DNA of 64,000 nucleotides from an uncultured Bacteroidales bacterium (GCA_947165255.1 CAMUZR010000005.1:95157-159156); one strand, 5' to 3'; positions 36,501 through 45,637 are shown, counted from the first letter of the stretch. The notes: generated by a model not told the origin, from the letters alone. Translations and numbers: made by a program.

Positions 36501-36983
36501 ATGCGTAGACTTCTTTCCATAATGTTTCTCCTGTTTCTTGCCTCGTTTGGGGCAAATGGGCAGACCGATTTGTACAAACGATATGCCTCCCGTACTGATA
36601 TTCGAGTAGCCAGCGTAACCAACTTCACATTAGACACAGGCATTACAGCCGATGTCACCCTACTGGAGGCAGTTGAAGACGAAGGATGGAACTGGCTTTG
36701 CAGCGAATTCAAACTAGCCATCCTCTCACCAGAACAGCAAAAACAAATGGACGAAGGGTGGGATGTGGCATTCTTCACTCAGCGCAACAGGCACGACCCC
36801 ACCCAACCGGCTCCTGTGGTCGGCGAACAAATCGACCAATCCAACACCTGCTATGTCGGAGTGTCCTATCTCTCTCGTACATTATATATCTTCTGTTGCA
36901 ATACCGATAGGCAGTCAGACGTAGTAGTCAACTATCTCATAGAAAAGATGCGCCATTCCCTTCAGCGCAATAATAAGGAGTAG
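36501..36983 (+). CDS. Secreted protein resembling DUF4252 family, third gene of the sigma operon
   Basis: A signal peptide (MRRLLSIMFLLFLASFGANG) is followed by LYKRYASRTDIRVASVTNFTL, which recalls the opening of DUF4252 proteins that accompany ECF sigma genes in Bacteroidetes. The rest is acidic with few conserved features. It starts 13 bases after the anti-sigma gene, so the three are one operon. Periplasmic location is likely; function is unknown. It ends 10 bases from the convergent birA gene. Confidence 0.55.
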   Translation: MRRLLSIMFLLFLASFGANGQTDLYKRYASRTDIRVASVTNFTLDTGITADVTLLEAVEDEGWNWLCSEFKLAILSPEQQKQMDEGWDVAFFTQRNRHDPTQPAPVVGEQIDQSNTCYVGVSYLSRTLYIFCCNTDRQSDVVVNYLIEKMRHSLQRNNKE

Positions 36984-36993
36984 TCGTAGCCTA

Positions 36994-37725
36994 CTACCAA
37001 ATCCATTGGATCTCCTTCATCTGGCAAACCAGGCTTTCGCCTGTCGGTTTGAGCAATTCCAGATGTCCAAAACGGTTCACGCCCGTTATCATGGCGTTTA
37101 TAGTTTCCCCTCTGTAGTGATACTTCCGTTCTTCCCCTAGGTGCAGCAGGTGGCTCAGATAGTCACAGTTTGGCGCATTCGGATTGTCGCGCAGCTGGTT
37201 GTATCTGAGCTCGATGGCGTAGGCAACGTCATTTAGAGCTGCCGAAGTATCGGTTTCGCAAGCCCTGATTTGAACCAAAGAAATGGGGTTGGGCACCCAT
37301 TCTGGGAAATGCCGCTGATTAAGGTTAATACCTATTCCAGCAATGGCTGCGGTAATGCTGTTTCCACTCACTTTTGCAGAGGTGAGGGTGCCACAGATTT
37401 TCTTCTCTTCGACGTAGATATCGTTTGGCCATTTAATGCTCACCTTGTGTCCTTCCGGCACCAATGTTTCCAGCCAATCCACTATACCCAACGAGATACA
37501 TTTCGTTAGTTGGAACTGTTCGGCAATAGGTAAAAATGTAGGCTTGAGGATAAGACTGAAAGTGAGATTTTTCCCGCTCTCAGCCTCCCAGTGATTGCCT
37601 CGCTGTCCAATTCCGTCTGTTTGCTCTATGGCATTAAAAATAGTGAACTCCTCATACCCATCAAGGTCGAGGAGTTCGCAATATTGATTTGTCGAGGGTA
37701 AAGAATCGAATGTAAGAATCTTCAT
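36994..37725 (-). CDS. birA: Biotin--acetyl-CoA-carboxylase ligase
   Basis: The catalytic core is clear: LPSTNQYCELL, the biotin-adenylate loop GIGQRGNHWE (GRGRRG-type), SIKWPNDIYVEEKKICG and AGIGINLNQ. The N-terminal DNA-binding domain of E. coli BirA is absent, so this is the monofunctional ligase that attaches biotin to carboxylase carrier proteins. At 243 residues it is the usual size for Bacteroidetes. It is the last of the leftward group pyrH-frr-birA, 32 bases after frr. Confidence 0.93.
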   Translation of the reverse strand: MKILTFDSLPSTNQYCELLDLDGYEEFTIFNAIEQTDGIGQRGNHWEAESGKNLTFSLILKPTFLPIAEQFQLTKCISLGIVDWLETLVPEGHKVSIKWPNDIYVEEKKICGTLTSAKVSGNSITAAIAGIGINLNQRHFPEWVPNPISLVQIRACETDTSAALNDVAYAIELRYNQLRDNPNAPNCDYLSHLLHLGEERKYHYRGETINAMITGVNRFGHLELLKPTGESLVCQMKEIQWIW

Positions 37726-37757
37726 CTTAACGTGGTAACCACTAGTCGCTAGAGAAA

Positions 37758-38321
37758 TTACACAGTCATAATCTCTTTTTCCTTAGCAGTGAAGATTTTG
37801 TCACATTCGGCAATGAATTTGTCAGTAATGTCCTGAATCTCTTTCTCAACCTGTTTCACTTCGTCTTCAGGAACCGACTTATCCTTCAGTTTCTTCACCT
37901 TGTCCATCACGTTGCGGCGGGCGTTGCGCACATTCACCTTGCTGTTTTCCACCTCGCTTTTAGCTGCTTTGCAAAGCTCCTTACGACGTTCTTCAGTCAG
38001 CGGAGGAATGACAATGCGCAGGATGTCGCCTTCGTGGCGCGGAGTGAACCCCAGATTGGCATCCAAGATAGCTTTGTTTATGGCACCGATAATGGTTTTC
38101 TCCCACGGCTGAATGATAATGCTGCGGGGGTCGGGAGTGTTGATATTGGCCACCTGGCTAATCTCCGTGGGGGTGCCGTAGTAGTCAATCTTTACGCCCT
38201 CAAGCATGCCAGGGTTGGCTTTGCCGGCGCGAATCTTCTCAAGTTCTTTGTTCAAGAAGTTAATAGCAGAGTGCATACTGTTGTTAGCTTCATCGATGCA
38301 GGCTTTGGATAATTCGTTCAT
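37758..38321 (-). CDS. frr: Ribosome-recycling factor
   Basis: The 187-residue protein has the RRF two-domain pattern: NSMHSAINFLNKELEKIRAG, NPGMLEGVKIDYYG, ANINTPDPRSIIIQPW, IRIVIPPLTEERRKELCK and a long terminal helix. RRF with EF-G splits post-termination ribosomes. Its placement 35 bases after pyrH and before birA matches the common pyrH-frr order. Confidence 0.97.
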   Translation of the reverse strand: MNELSKACIDEANNSMHSAINFLNKELEKIRAGKANPGMLEGVKIDYYGTPTEISQVANINTPDPRSIIIQPWEKTIIGAINKAILDANLGFTPRHEGDILRIVIPPLTEERRKELCKAAKSEVENSKVNVRNARRNVMDKVKKLKDKSVPEDEVKQVEKEIQDITDKFIAECDKIFTAKEKEIMTV

Positions 38322-38356
38322 ATTCGTATAGTTTTTAATGATTCATTTCGATTGGG

Positions 38357-39067
38357 CTAGCCTTTAATCACCTCCGTGCCAATGGGTTCGCCGGTGACCA
38401 CTTTCAGTAGGTTTCCGGGTTGGTTCATGTCGAACACATAGATAGGCAGGTTATTCTCCTCGCACAAAGCAAAGGCGGTCAGGTCCATAATTTTCAATTT
38501 TTTGCCCAGAGCCTCCTGAAAAGTGAGTGAGGCAAACTTAGTGGCAGTGGGATCCTTTTCGGGGTCGGCGGTGTAAACTCCGTCCACACGGGTGCCTTTA
38601 AGAATCACATCGGCTTTAATCTCAATGGCGCGAAGTGTGGAGGCGGTGTCGGTGGTGAAGAAGGGGTTGCCCGTGCCGCCACCAATGACAACCACACGGC
38701 CTTCCTGCATGGCTTCAATGGCTCTGCGACGCGACATTTCTTTGCATATAGGCTCAATAGCTAGGCCGCCTAGCAGTTCGGTCTTCATGCCCTGCTTCTC
38801 CAGTTCGGCCTGCAGTGCCATACTGTTTATCAAGGTAGCCAGCATACCCATGTAGTCGCCCTGCACACGGTCCATGCCTTTCGACGCACCGCTCAGTCCG
38901 CGAAATATGTTGCCGCCACCAATCACGATGGCCACCTCAACGCCTTTCTCTACTACAGCCTTAATGTCCTTGGCATACTGTTCGAGCATTTCGGGTGCTA
39001 TGCCGTAGCTCTGTTTTCCCATAAGCGATTCGCCGCTTAATTTTAGTAGGATGCGATTGTATTTCAT
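38357..39067 (-). CDS. pyrH: UMP kinase
   Basis: The amino-acid-kinase fold is recognisable from ILLKLSGESLMG, VIGGGNIFRGLSG, GMLATLINSMAL, then GGTGNPFFTTDTASTLRAIE and LKGTRVDGVYTADP. It phosphorylates UMP to UDP, the entry to UDP-sugar and pyrimidine nucleotide pools. The 236-residue length is standard. It heads the pyrH-frr-birA group; I did not find a confident promoter box in the 120 bases before it. Confidence 0.97.
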   Translation of the reverse strand: MKYNRILLKLSGESLMGKQSYGIAPEMLEQYAKDIKAVVEKGVEVAIVIGGGNIFRGLSGASKGMDRVQGDYMGMLATLINSMALQAELEKQGMKTELLGGLAIEPICKEMSRRRAIEAMQEGRVVVIGGGTGNPFFTTDTASTLRAIEIKADVILKGTRVDGVYTADPEKDPTATKFASLTFQEALGKKLKIMDLTAFALCEENNLPIYVFDMNQPGNLLKVVTGEPIGTEVIKG

Positions 39068-39190
39068 ATTGTTCTACTATCTTTAAGAATTTGACTACTA
39101 TATACTTGTGTTTGCTTGACAAACATTTTTGAAACTACTAAAATACATAAAATATTTGGTTCGGCCAAAAAAACTTTTTACGTCGGTGGT

Positions 39191-40384
39191 TCATTTCAGT
39201 TTGTCTAGAACTTGAAAGCCCATTCCAAACGACTTTGGAAGTGTCAACTCCTTGAAGGTACTGATGAGGTATTTGTCAGTCATGCCGGACACATAGTCGG
39301 CAACGATGCGGGCATTGTCGTTCTCCTCTCGGTAGGTTGTAATCATTTCGTCCAAGTAACTCATGATGGGGGTATGTAGGCTATTGGATTCCAAACCATT
39401 CAGGCATGTTTCCATCACTACGTTGAACATATTTTTTATTTTTTCGTCCTGAACCATCTTTTTAGGGTTTCGGTAAATGTTGCGGTAGTTCCAATCCATG
39501 AGGGCTTTCAATGCGCTGTACACTTCGTCCGAAAAGCACAAGTGGTCTTTTCCAAAACTATTATTCACCAGGTCTATTATCAAGCAATTGACTATTTCTC
39601 TGTTCTGATTGCCCAGCACCTGCATCACCTCTTTGGGGATGCCTTCTCTATCAATCAACCTTAGGGTGATGGCATCCTCTATGTCCCGTCCAACGTAGGC
39701 TATCACGTCCGAAATCCTCATCACACACCCTTCCAATGTCATCGGCTTCATTTCTCTTGACACGCTGCTGTCATGTAGACTCCTAGCGTATTCATCCATG
39801 AGCTGTTGCTGGGTTTTATGTGGGTTGAATGAATAGTGATTGGTTAAAATCTCGCCATTGTGGCAGATGATGCCGTCCAGAACCTGCACCGTTAGGTTAT
39901 TTCCCCTCCCTTCGTTCTCAATCTGGTGAAATAGTCTGAACCCCTGTACGTTGTGTTCGAATATTCCACATCCATGTTTTTTACAGAAATCAGAGATAAT
40001 AGTTTCGCCGTTGTGTCCAAAAGGCGAGTGTCCCACATCGTGCCCGAGCGAAATAGCCTCAATCAGATCCAAGTTCAGGTTTAGAAAGTAGCCGATAGTT
40101 CGGGCAATTTTCGAAACCAGCTGCACATGCAGTACACGATGGGTGATATGGTCATTCTCAACCAGATAGAACACCTGCGTCTTGTCGATGTAGCGGCTGT
40201 AAGCCCTAGAATAGAGTATTCTGTCAATGTCGTGAAAGAAAGGTGGCCTCGGGTCGTCGGCCTCGTCGGTCATACGGGTTGCATCGTGTGAGCGAAAGGC
40301 GTAGGGATTCATAGAGTCCTGCCTTATTGAGTCTTGTTTTCGTGCCGATTCTATAACTTCTGGGTGAAACTGTATGTCTTTCAT
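39191..40384 (-). CDS. dGTPase-like HD-domain deoxynucleotide triphosphohydrolase
   Basis: The HD metal motif appears in LGHDVGHSPFGHNGE, with upstream DRILYSRAYSRYIDKTQVF and HRVLHVQLVSKIARTIG, and a later MRISDVIAYVGRDIEDA, all typical of dGTPase/Dgt-like proteins. These cleave dNTPs to deoxynucleoside and tripolyphosphate. The frame opens 23 codons earlier, but ATG 40384 (MKDIQFHPEV) is the more likely start. It belongs to the longer Bacteroidetes subgroup of this family. Confidence 0.88.
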   Translation of the reverse strand: MKDIQFHPEVIESARKQDSIRQDSMNPYAFRSHDATRMTDEADDPRPPFFHDIDRILYSRAYSRYIDKTQVFYLVENDHITHRVLHVQLVSKIARTIGYFLNLNLDLIEAISLGHDVGHSPFGHNGETIISDFCKKHGCGIFEHNVQGFRLFHQIENEGRGNNLTVQVLDGIICHNGEILTNHYSFNPHKTQQQLMDEYARSLHDSSVSREMKPMTLEGCVMRISDVIAYVGRDIEDAITLRLIDREGIPKEVMQVLGNQNREIVNCLIIDLVNNSFGKDHLCFSDEVYSALKALMDWNYRNIYRNPKKMVQDEKIKNMFNVVMETCLNGLESNSLHTPIMSYLDEMITTYREENDNARIVADYVSGMTDKYLISTFKELTLPKSFGMGFQVLDKLK

Positions 40385-40883
40385 AGAGCTACCTTTGTAT
40401 TGTTTCGTGGCTGCCAAGTTACCGAAATGAACCGATTCAGCATTGATAATCAATTCCTTGTGGTATTACTCGGTCAGCCATCTGGAGGTACAAAGTTCGT
40501 CAAAAAAACTGAGATAGGCAACCGTTCTTGCAAAAAACTGGCTCAAGAAAACATGCCAGTGCCCTCGTGGGTATCAGCTATGAGACGCGGCAACAAAAGG
40601 GATTTTGAGTAAGGCGTGGACGGTTCGATACCAATAACTGTCCCCGAACATCTTGCCAGACTCCTAAAAGCGCCGTTTTATGGCCGCTTTTTGCCTTACA
40701 TTTAGTTTATGTTTGGTTTGCTTTTTGTTTATTGGAGATAGATTAAATGCAAATTAAATATAAACTAAATGCAAACTAAATGGCGAAGCTAGGGTGGAGG
40801 AAGGCGGTAGCGTGAGTTTGTTAGGAAGAGACATTGTACGGAGCCGGAGTGGCGGGATGGAAAGGGATTGCGGGGAGGAACGA
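40385..40883. other. Intergenic region between the dGTPase-like gene and comF
   Basis: No gene is supported in these about 500 bases. They contain a phased repeat block at 40699-40782, described separately. The 40490 area (minus strand GAACTTTG) is a possible -7 box for the dGTPase-like gene, one base off consensus. Confidence 0.45.
40699..40782. repeat. Inverted pair of 11-bp-phased imperfect tandem repeats
   Basis: Three units of 11 bases read rightward (CATTTAGTTTA, TGTTTGGTTTG, CTTTTTGTTTA at 40699-40731). After an about 7-base centre, four units read as their reverse complement (TAGATTAAATG, CAAATTAAATA, TAAACTAAATG, CAAACTAAATG at 40739-40782). The consensus is CATTTAGTTTR. The block can fold into a long hairpin, and the 11-base period matches a DNA helical turn. 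Confidence 0.8.
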
Positions 40884-41567
40884 TTATTGTCTGGTGACGG
40901 CGAGGAAGGCTGCCGAGATTTTGATTCCGTTGATGGGGGAGAGGGCGGCGAAACAGGCTTCGGAGGTGGCTCCGGTGGTTAGGATGTCGTCGACGAGGAG
41001 GATGTGTTTGTTCTCGAATTGTTGGGGATGACGGACAGAAAAGACGCCTTGCATGTTGTCCAGTCGGTTCAGCCGGTTTTTGCGGGTCTGGCTGGTGGTG
41101 TATCTGCGGCGATATAGGTTGCCGCTGACGACGGGTTTGCCCATTACTTCCGATATGGCTTCGCAGAGAAGTTGGCTTTGGTTGTAACCTCGTTTGAGTT
41201 GGCGTCTCCAATGAAGTGGTACGGGTACGATGAGGTCGATGCCGTCGAAACGGCCAGAGGAGAGCATTTCTTCGCCCATGAGGCGTCCAAATTGGTGGGC
41301 CAGGCGTGTGGCACCATAATATTTGATTTGGTGGACGATGCTTTGGGTTACATTGCCTTTCTGGAATGAGAGCAAGGCGGTTGCGGACTGAACCGGGATG
41401 CGGCCGAGAAGGCGCATTTCGACGATGTTGTTGGGTTGCTGTGCATGATGGGTCCACGGTATCTCGGCCAGACAATAGGTGCACAGATGGCGCTCGTTGC
41501 CTACCAGTATTCTGCCGCAGTGGATGCAGAGGGATGGAAAGAGGATGAGTAGAAGGTCGCGCAGCAT
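40884..41567 (-). CDS. comF: ComF-family phosphoribosyltransferase-like protein
   Basis: An N-terminal double zinc finger (CIHCG then CTYC) and a PRTase domain with LIVPVPLHWRRQLKRGYNQS and the PRPP motif HILLVDDILTTGAT identify ComF. In naturally competent bacteria ComF helps process imported single-stranded DNA; in others its role is unclear. The 227-residue length is normal. It begins 4 bases after the queA stop and is the last gene of the pssA-queA-comF group. Confidence 0.93.
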   Translation of the reverse strand: MLRDLLLILFPSLCIHCGRILVGNERHLCTYCLAEIPWTHHAQQPNNIVEMRLLGRIPVQSATALLSFQKGNVTQSIVHQIKYYGATRLAHQFGRLMGEEMLSSGRFDGIDLIVPVPLHWRRQLKRGYNQSQLLCEAISEVMGKPVVSGNLYRRRYTTSQTRKNRLNRLDNMQGVFSVRHPQQFENKHILLVDDILTTGATSEACFAALSPINGIKISAAFLAVTRQ

Positions 41568-41571
41568 GTTG

Positions 41572-42783
41572 CTATTTTAGGAACAGGCAGCTGTCGCCAT
41601 AGCTGAGGAAGCGGAATCCGTGGTCGAGGGCATAGTTGTAGCAGTCGCGCCAGGCATCGCCGATGAGGGCTGAGACGAGAAGTAGCAGGGTGCTTTTGGG
41701 CTGATGAAAGTTGGTGATGAGGCCGTTGATGACATGATAGGTGTAGCCGGGGGCAATCATTAGCTGGGTGTCGCCATCGAGGTGTTCCATTTCGTTGCGG
41801 TCCATCCAGTCGAGGACGTTGCGGTAGGCTTGGTCGGGAGGAAGGGCTTTTTCGGCTAGTTCGTAGGGATCCCACTGCATGATATGCATTGCTTCGAGGC
41901 GAGGCGCATACTCTAGTTTTACTCCGAACCAGTATACCGATTCGATGGTGCGGACTGAGGTGGTTCCGACGGGAATGATGGGGCGGCCGAAGTGGTTAAG
42001 GATGCATTCGATGTTCTGCCGTGCTATCTCGATTTTTTCGACGTGCATTTCGTGTTGGCCTATGGTGGGGGTGTTGACTGGTTTGAACGTTCCGGCGCCC
42101 ACATGGAGGGTGATGAAGTCGGTGTCGATGGCATTTGCTTTCAGCGACTCGAACACCTCGGGGGTGAAATGCAGCCCTGCGGTTGGGGCAGCTACGGAGC
42201 CTTCCCATTTGGCATAGACGGTTTGGTAGCGTTCGTTGTCGCTGCTGACGGCCTCGCGGTTGAGGTAGGGTGGGAGGGGAATGACGCCGGCTTTGTCTAT
42301 GATTTCGGCAAAGCTTACGTTGCCGTTCCAGCTAAAATTGACTATCCATGCGTTGCCTACGGCTTGTTGGCGTTCGGCGGTGAGGACTACTTCCTGCCCA
42401 TTGAGCGATACGGTACGGGATAGGGGACCTTCTTTCCATTTTTTGTTGTTGCCGATGAAACAGGTCCAGGTGCATTGGGCACGTTGGTCGAAGGCTTGGG
42501 ATATGGGCATTTGATAGGGTTCTAGGCAAAATACCTCAATCATGGAGCCGGTTGGCTTTTGGAAGAAGAGGCGGGCGTGGATGACCTTGGTGTTGTTGAA
42601 GACCAGCAGGGTGTTGGCTGGGAGGAGTTCGGGGATGTGGAAGAACTGGCTCTCGCGTATTTGGCCGTTTTGGTATATGAGGAGTTTGGACTGGTCGCGT
42701 CGTTCGAGGGGGAATTTGGCTATGCGTTCGTCGGGAAGGGGATAGTCGAAGTTGGCTATTTGGATGTTTTTGGGGCTATTCAT
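41572..42783 (-). CDS. queA: S-adenosylmethionine:tRNA ribosyltransferase-isomerase
   Basis: Characteristic segments are YPLPDERIAKFPLERRD at the start, LLVFNNTKVIHARL, PTAGLHFTPEVFESL, TLHVGAGTFKPV and NGLITNFHQPKSTLLLLVSA. The enzyme converts preQ1 at the tRNA wobble position to epoxyqueuosine using SAM. The 403-residue length exceeds E. coli QueA because of an insertion typical of one Bacteroidetes subgroup. Its start overlaps the end of pssA by 8 bases and comF follows by 4, so the three are translationally coupled. Confidence 0.93.
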   Translation of the reverse strand: MNSPKNIQIANFDYPLPDERIAKFPLERRDQSKLLIYQNGQIRESQFFHIPELLPANTLLVFNNTKVIHARLFFQKPTGSMIEVFCLEPYQMPISQAFDQRAQCTWTCFIGNNKKWKEGPLSRTVSLNGQEVVLTAERQQAVGNAWIVNFSWNGNVSFAEIIDKAGVIPLPPYLNREAVSSDNERYQTVYAKWEGSVAAPTAGLHFTPEVFESLKANAIDTDFITLHVGAGTFKPVNTPTIGQHEMHVEKIEIARQNIECILNHFGRPIIPVGTTSVRTIESVYWFGVKLEYAPRLEAMHIMQWDPYELAEKALPPDQAYRNVLDWMDRNEMEHLDGDTQLMIAPGYTYHVINGLITNFHQPKSTLLLLVSALIGDAWRDCYNYALDHGFRFLSYGDSCLFLK

Positions 42784-43519
42784 TGGCTGGGTGTTTCTTT
42801 TGGGTTAAGAGGGAAAGTAGGATGTACCACAGGATGATAAGTGAAATGGAGTATTGGAGCATGAAGAGGATGAGTAGCAGGCAGCCGGATAGGAAGGTGT
42901 ACTGCACCTTATTGCTTTTCCAAGAAAGGTCTTTGAAGTTGAACTTGAGGGAGAACATAGGCATTTCGCTTACCATAAGAAGGTTGGTTATTAGTGAGAG
43001 GAGGGCGAGGCAGATAAGGCCTGAGTTGTTGAAGAGCCAGTCGACTTTTTCCACCGGAGCACAGGAGAAAAGGAAGGCTAGGCCAACCCAGATGAGAGCG
43101 TTGGAGGGAGCTGGTAGTCCGAGGAAGCTGTGGCTTTGCCTGGTGTCGAGATTGAACTTGGCTAAGCGGTAGGCAGCAAAGGCGGGCATGAACAGGGCGA
43201 TGTATTTGAGCCAGGGAAGCCCGTCGGAGGTGGAAAGAATGCCGTAGAGGATGAACCCTGGTGCCACGCCTGAGGTGATTACGTCGGCGAGAGAGTCGAG
43301 TTCTTTGCCTATGTCAGAGGCGACATGAAGGAGGCGTGCGGCCATGCCGTCGAAGAAGTCGAAGAAAATGCCTAGAAGGATGAACCAGGCAGCGTAGTGG
43401 AGCTGGTAGTTATAGCTTTGGTACTGGATGGCGAAGTAAGTGGCCAGCACGCCGCAGAGGAGGTTGCATAAGGTGATGCAGTTGGGTATTTGCCTTTTGA
43501 TGGATTGAAACAGGTTCAT
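42776..43519 (-). CDS. pssA: CDP-diacylglycerol--serine O-phosphatidyltransferase
   Basis: The CDP-alcohol phosphatidyltransferase signature DG-x2-AR-x8-G-x3-D-x3-D is complete: FFDGMAARLL, then DIGKELDSLADVITSG. Six to eight hydrophobic segments span the inner membrane. It makes phosphatidylserine, the precursor of phosphatidylethanolamine. The gene heads the pssA-queA-comF group and is separated from the upstream lipoprotein gene by a strong terminator. Confidence 0.92.
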   Translation of the reverse strand: MNLFQSIKRQIPNCITLCNLLCGVLATYFAIQYQSYNYQLHYAAWFILLGIFFDFFDGMAARLLHVASDIGKELDSLADVITSGVAPGFILYGILSTSDGLPWLKYIALFMPAFAAYRLAKFNLDTRQSHSFLGLPAPSNALIWVGLAFLFSCAPVEKVDWLFNNSGLICLALLSLITNLLMVSEMPMFSLKFNFKDLSWKSNKVQYTFLSGCLLLILFMLQYSISLIILWYILLSLLTQKKHPANE

Positions 43520-43532
43520 AGCTTGACTTATT

Positions 43533-43569
43533 AAAAAAGGATGTAGGAATTGTTCGGATTCCTACATCC
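43533..43569 (-). terminator. Rho-independent terminator of the OmpA/TPR lipoprotein gene
   Basis: GGATGTAGGAAT (43539-43550) and ATTCCTACATCC (43558-43569) form a perfect 12-bp stem with a 7-nt loop. On the minus strand it is followed by a T6 run (A run at 43533-43538). Confidence 0.9.
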
Positions 43570-43594
43570 TTGTATATGTTTAAAATAAAATCAA

Positions 43595-45424
43595 TTAGTA
43601 TAATTTGATTACCAGTTTGAAGTCAGGGTCGTCCCAGTATTGTCTGAATTCCACATCGACAGCGGCCTTGCGTTTGTAGTCGTACTCCATGTCGACGGAA
43701 GCCTGAAGGTTCTTGAGACAGTTCTCCTTGTCGCCAAGTCGGGCGTAGGCAACGGCGCGTAGGTAGTTGACTTCGGCCGTTTGGTCGAGGCAGCAGTTGA
43801 GGGTTCTGATGCAGGCATCGGTCTCATCGTTTTGCAATTGGGCAAAGGCGAGGTTGTAGCTGCAGGAGGTGCCCTTCATGAGCTTTTGGGCGTCTTCGTA
43901 GTTGCCACGTTTGAGGTTGAGGATAATGATGTTGTCGTCGGCATCGGAGCTGCCTTGACGTTTGGCTTCTTCAAAATAGTATTTGGCCAGGGTGTAGTCT
44001 TTCTGAGCAAGGCAGAGCAGGCCGGTGTTGTTGAGGACGTCGGGGTTGTGGGGGTTGATGTCGCGGGCTACTTTGAGGTAGCGTTCGGCTTCACTATAGT
44101 CGCCAAGGTAGAAGGCTATGGCGCCGGCGTTGTTCCAGGCTCCCCACTCGTTGCTGTGGTTCTCGGTGGCCCATTTGTAGTACTTCATTTTGGTGTCGTA
44201 GTTGTAGTTGATGTAGGCCGCATACATGAGTTCGTCGTAGGAGAGTTTGGAGGGGTTGAGGGTGGCTTGCTTGGCAAGTTCGACATCGGTTTGACGGGCT
44301 TCGGAGTAGTAGAGTGCGATTTGGGCGCGACGCAGGTTGGGGAAGATGTCGCGTTCAAGTTGGGGGTAGGTGGTGGAATAGTTCTTGATCATTTGTTCAC
44401 GCTTGATAAGGTTTTGCTGTGTTTCGACAACGTTGACAATGGCGTGGCGGTCTTGGATGTTGCTCTCTTCGACCATTACTACAAAGTGAACCCAGTCTTC
44501 GCCAGCGGAGCGAGTGGTGATGACCATTTGTTTGAGCTGTTGGTGTTTGAAATATTCGAGGTCTTGGGGTTTTACCTTGGCACGGCGGGCCATGACGGTG
44601 AGCACATCGTCAAGGACTCGGCGGAGCTCGACGGTGGCAACGTCGGCACGGTTTTTGGAAACACCCACATTGGCTGTTTCTTCGCCTTCGGGGGAGGCCC
44701 AGCCAGTGATGGTGATTTGCTTGGGGAGACCGTTCTCAAGCATGATTCGTTTAAGGTCGTTGACGGTGTATTGGGCATCGAAACGGACGTTCATGTCGAA
44801 GTTCCAGTCGAGAATGGAGGTGCCATTGGGGAAATAGATGTCGGCAGTTTCTACGACACCCTGTTTTTTGTTGTAGTTAAGAGGGGCAATGGATATGTTG
44901 CCACGGATGTCAATCCATTCGGATGTGATATTGACGCCGTCGGAGATAAGAACGGTTGGAAAGGTAACACCTTTGTGTTGGTTGACGATTTCGTCGGCAA
45001 AAAGGGCCTCGTCGTCCACGGTGGATGATTTGTAACCGACAGGAGCAAGGGTGACTCTACCTGTTTCCATTCCGGGTTTGTAGTCTAACGCATCGTTGTA
45101 GGTAAAACGTCCGCCAGTGGTGTGGTTGATGGTGCTGCCGGGGCCGGATACGTTCTCACCCTTGACGGTGATGGGGTCCAATGGAGTGGAACCCCCTTCC
45201 CATGTGAAGACGGGTTGGATGAATAGGGCAACGCCTTTGTCGAAATATTTGGGAGGAACAGAGGCTGTAAAATTAACCACGACTTTTTCGTCGCGGACCT
45301 CAACGGGGTCTGGGATGGCCTGATAGCGTATTTTCCCGCTGTTACGCTTCATCTTGGACAAGCCACTGCAGCCAGAAAAAAGGACTGCGGCTGCAACGAG
45401 GAGAGTTAATAGGGCTTTTCTCAT
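43595..45424 (-). CDS. Lipoprotein with OmpA-like and TPR domains
   Basis: ATG 45424 gives a lipoprotein signal (MRKALLTLLVAAAVLFSGC, Cys19); the frame extends 41 codons further upstream, but those lie across the promoter. The middle has an OmpA-like peptidoglycan-binding part (ILDWNFDMNVRFDA, ITGWASPEGEETANVGVSKN), and the C-terminus has tetratricopeptide repeats (WNNAGAIAFYLGDYSEAERY, LNNTGLLCLAQKDYTLAKYY). It is therefore likely anchored in the outer membrane and bound to the cell wall, with TPRs for protein contacts. Related Bacteroidetes proteins occur near envelope-maintenance genes. No operon partner is adjacent. Confidence 0.8.
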   Translation of the reverse strand: MRKALLTLLVAAAVLFSGCSGLSKMKRNSGKIRYQAIPDPVEVRDEKVVVNFTASVPPKYFDKGVALFIQPVFTWEGGSTPLDPITVKGENVSGPGSTINHTTGGRFTYNDALDYKPGMETGRVTLAPVGYKSSTVDDEALFADEIVNQHKGVTFPTVLISDGVNITSEWIDIRGNISIAPLNYNKKQGVVETADIYFPNGTSILDWNFDMNVRFDAQYTVNDLKRIMLENGLPKQITITGWASPEGEETANVGVSKNRADVATVELRRVLDDVLTVMARRAKVKPQDLEYFKHQQLKQMVITTRSAGEDWVHFVVMVEESNIQDRHAIVNVVETQQNLIKREQMIKNYSTTYPQLERDIFPNLRRAQIALYYSEARQTDVELAKQATLNPSKLSYDELMYAAYINYNYDTKMKYYKWATENHSNEWGAWNNAGAIAFYLGDYSEAERYLKVARDINPHNPDVLNNTGLLCLAQKDYTLAKYYFEEAKRQGSSDADDNIIILNLKRGNYEDAQKLMKGTSCSYNLAFAQLQNDETDACIRTLNCCLDQTAEVNYLRAVAYARLGDKENCLKNLQASVDMEYDYKRKAAVDVEFRQYWDDPDFKLVIKLY

Positions 45425-45517
45425 TTTTATGTTTATATATTTATTATTCCGTTTTAAGGTATAAATCAGCATATTGCACTCCCTCGCAAAAGGGGAGGGC
45501 GCTTTGTTATCAATCTG

Positions 45518-45548
45518 CAAAGATACAAAGTTTTTTTGAATGTACAAT
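45518..45548 (-). promoter_or_regulatory. Promoter of the OmpA/TPR lipoprotein gene
   Basis: On the minus strand TATCTTTG (45518-45525) follows ATTG (45545-45548) with a 19-base spacer, a good match to the -7 and near match to the -33 boxes. The start codon lies about 94 bases downstream of the -7 box. Confidence 0.65.
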
Positions 45549-45637
45549 ATTTTATTCTACCGAATTATAATTTGTACAGGTAACTGATTTGGGTTGGTTG
45601 TGGAGGGTCTTTTTGTGAGAAGAGTGTTCATGGGAGG

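Noticed and set aside
40427..40612. A small + strand frame with KKLAQENMPVPSWVSAMRRG, resembling the core of ribosomal protein L39e
   Set aside because: L39e is not expected in Bacteroidetes, the C-terminal RRxWRR part is missing, the frame sits over the probable promoter of the dGTPase-like gene, and no start context is seen. The resemblance is probably chance.
43781..45028. A 415-codon open frame on the + strand opposite the OmpA/TPR lipoprotein gene
   Set aside because: It is fully antisense to a well-supported gene, is Val/Gly/Asp-rich as expected from codon bias of the opposite strand, and matches no family.
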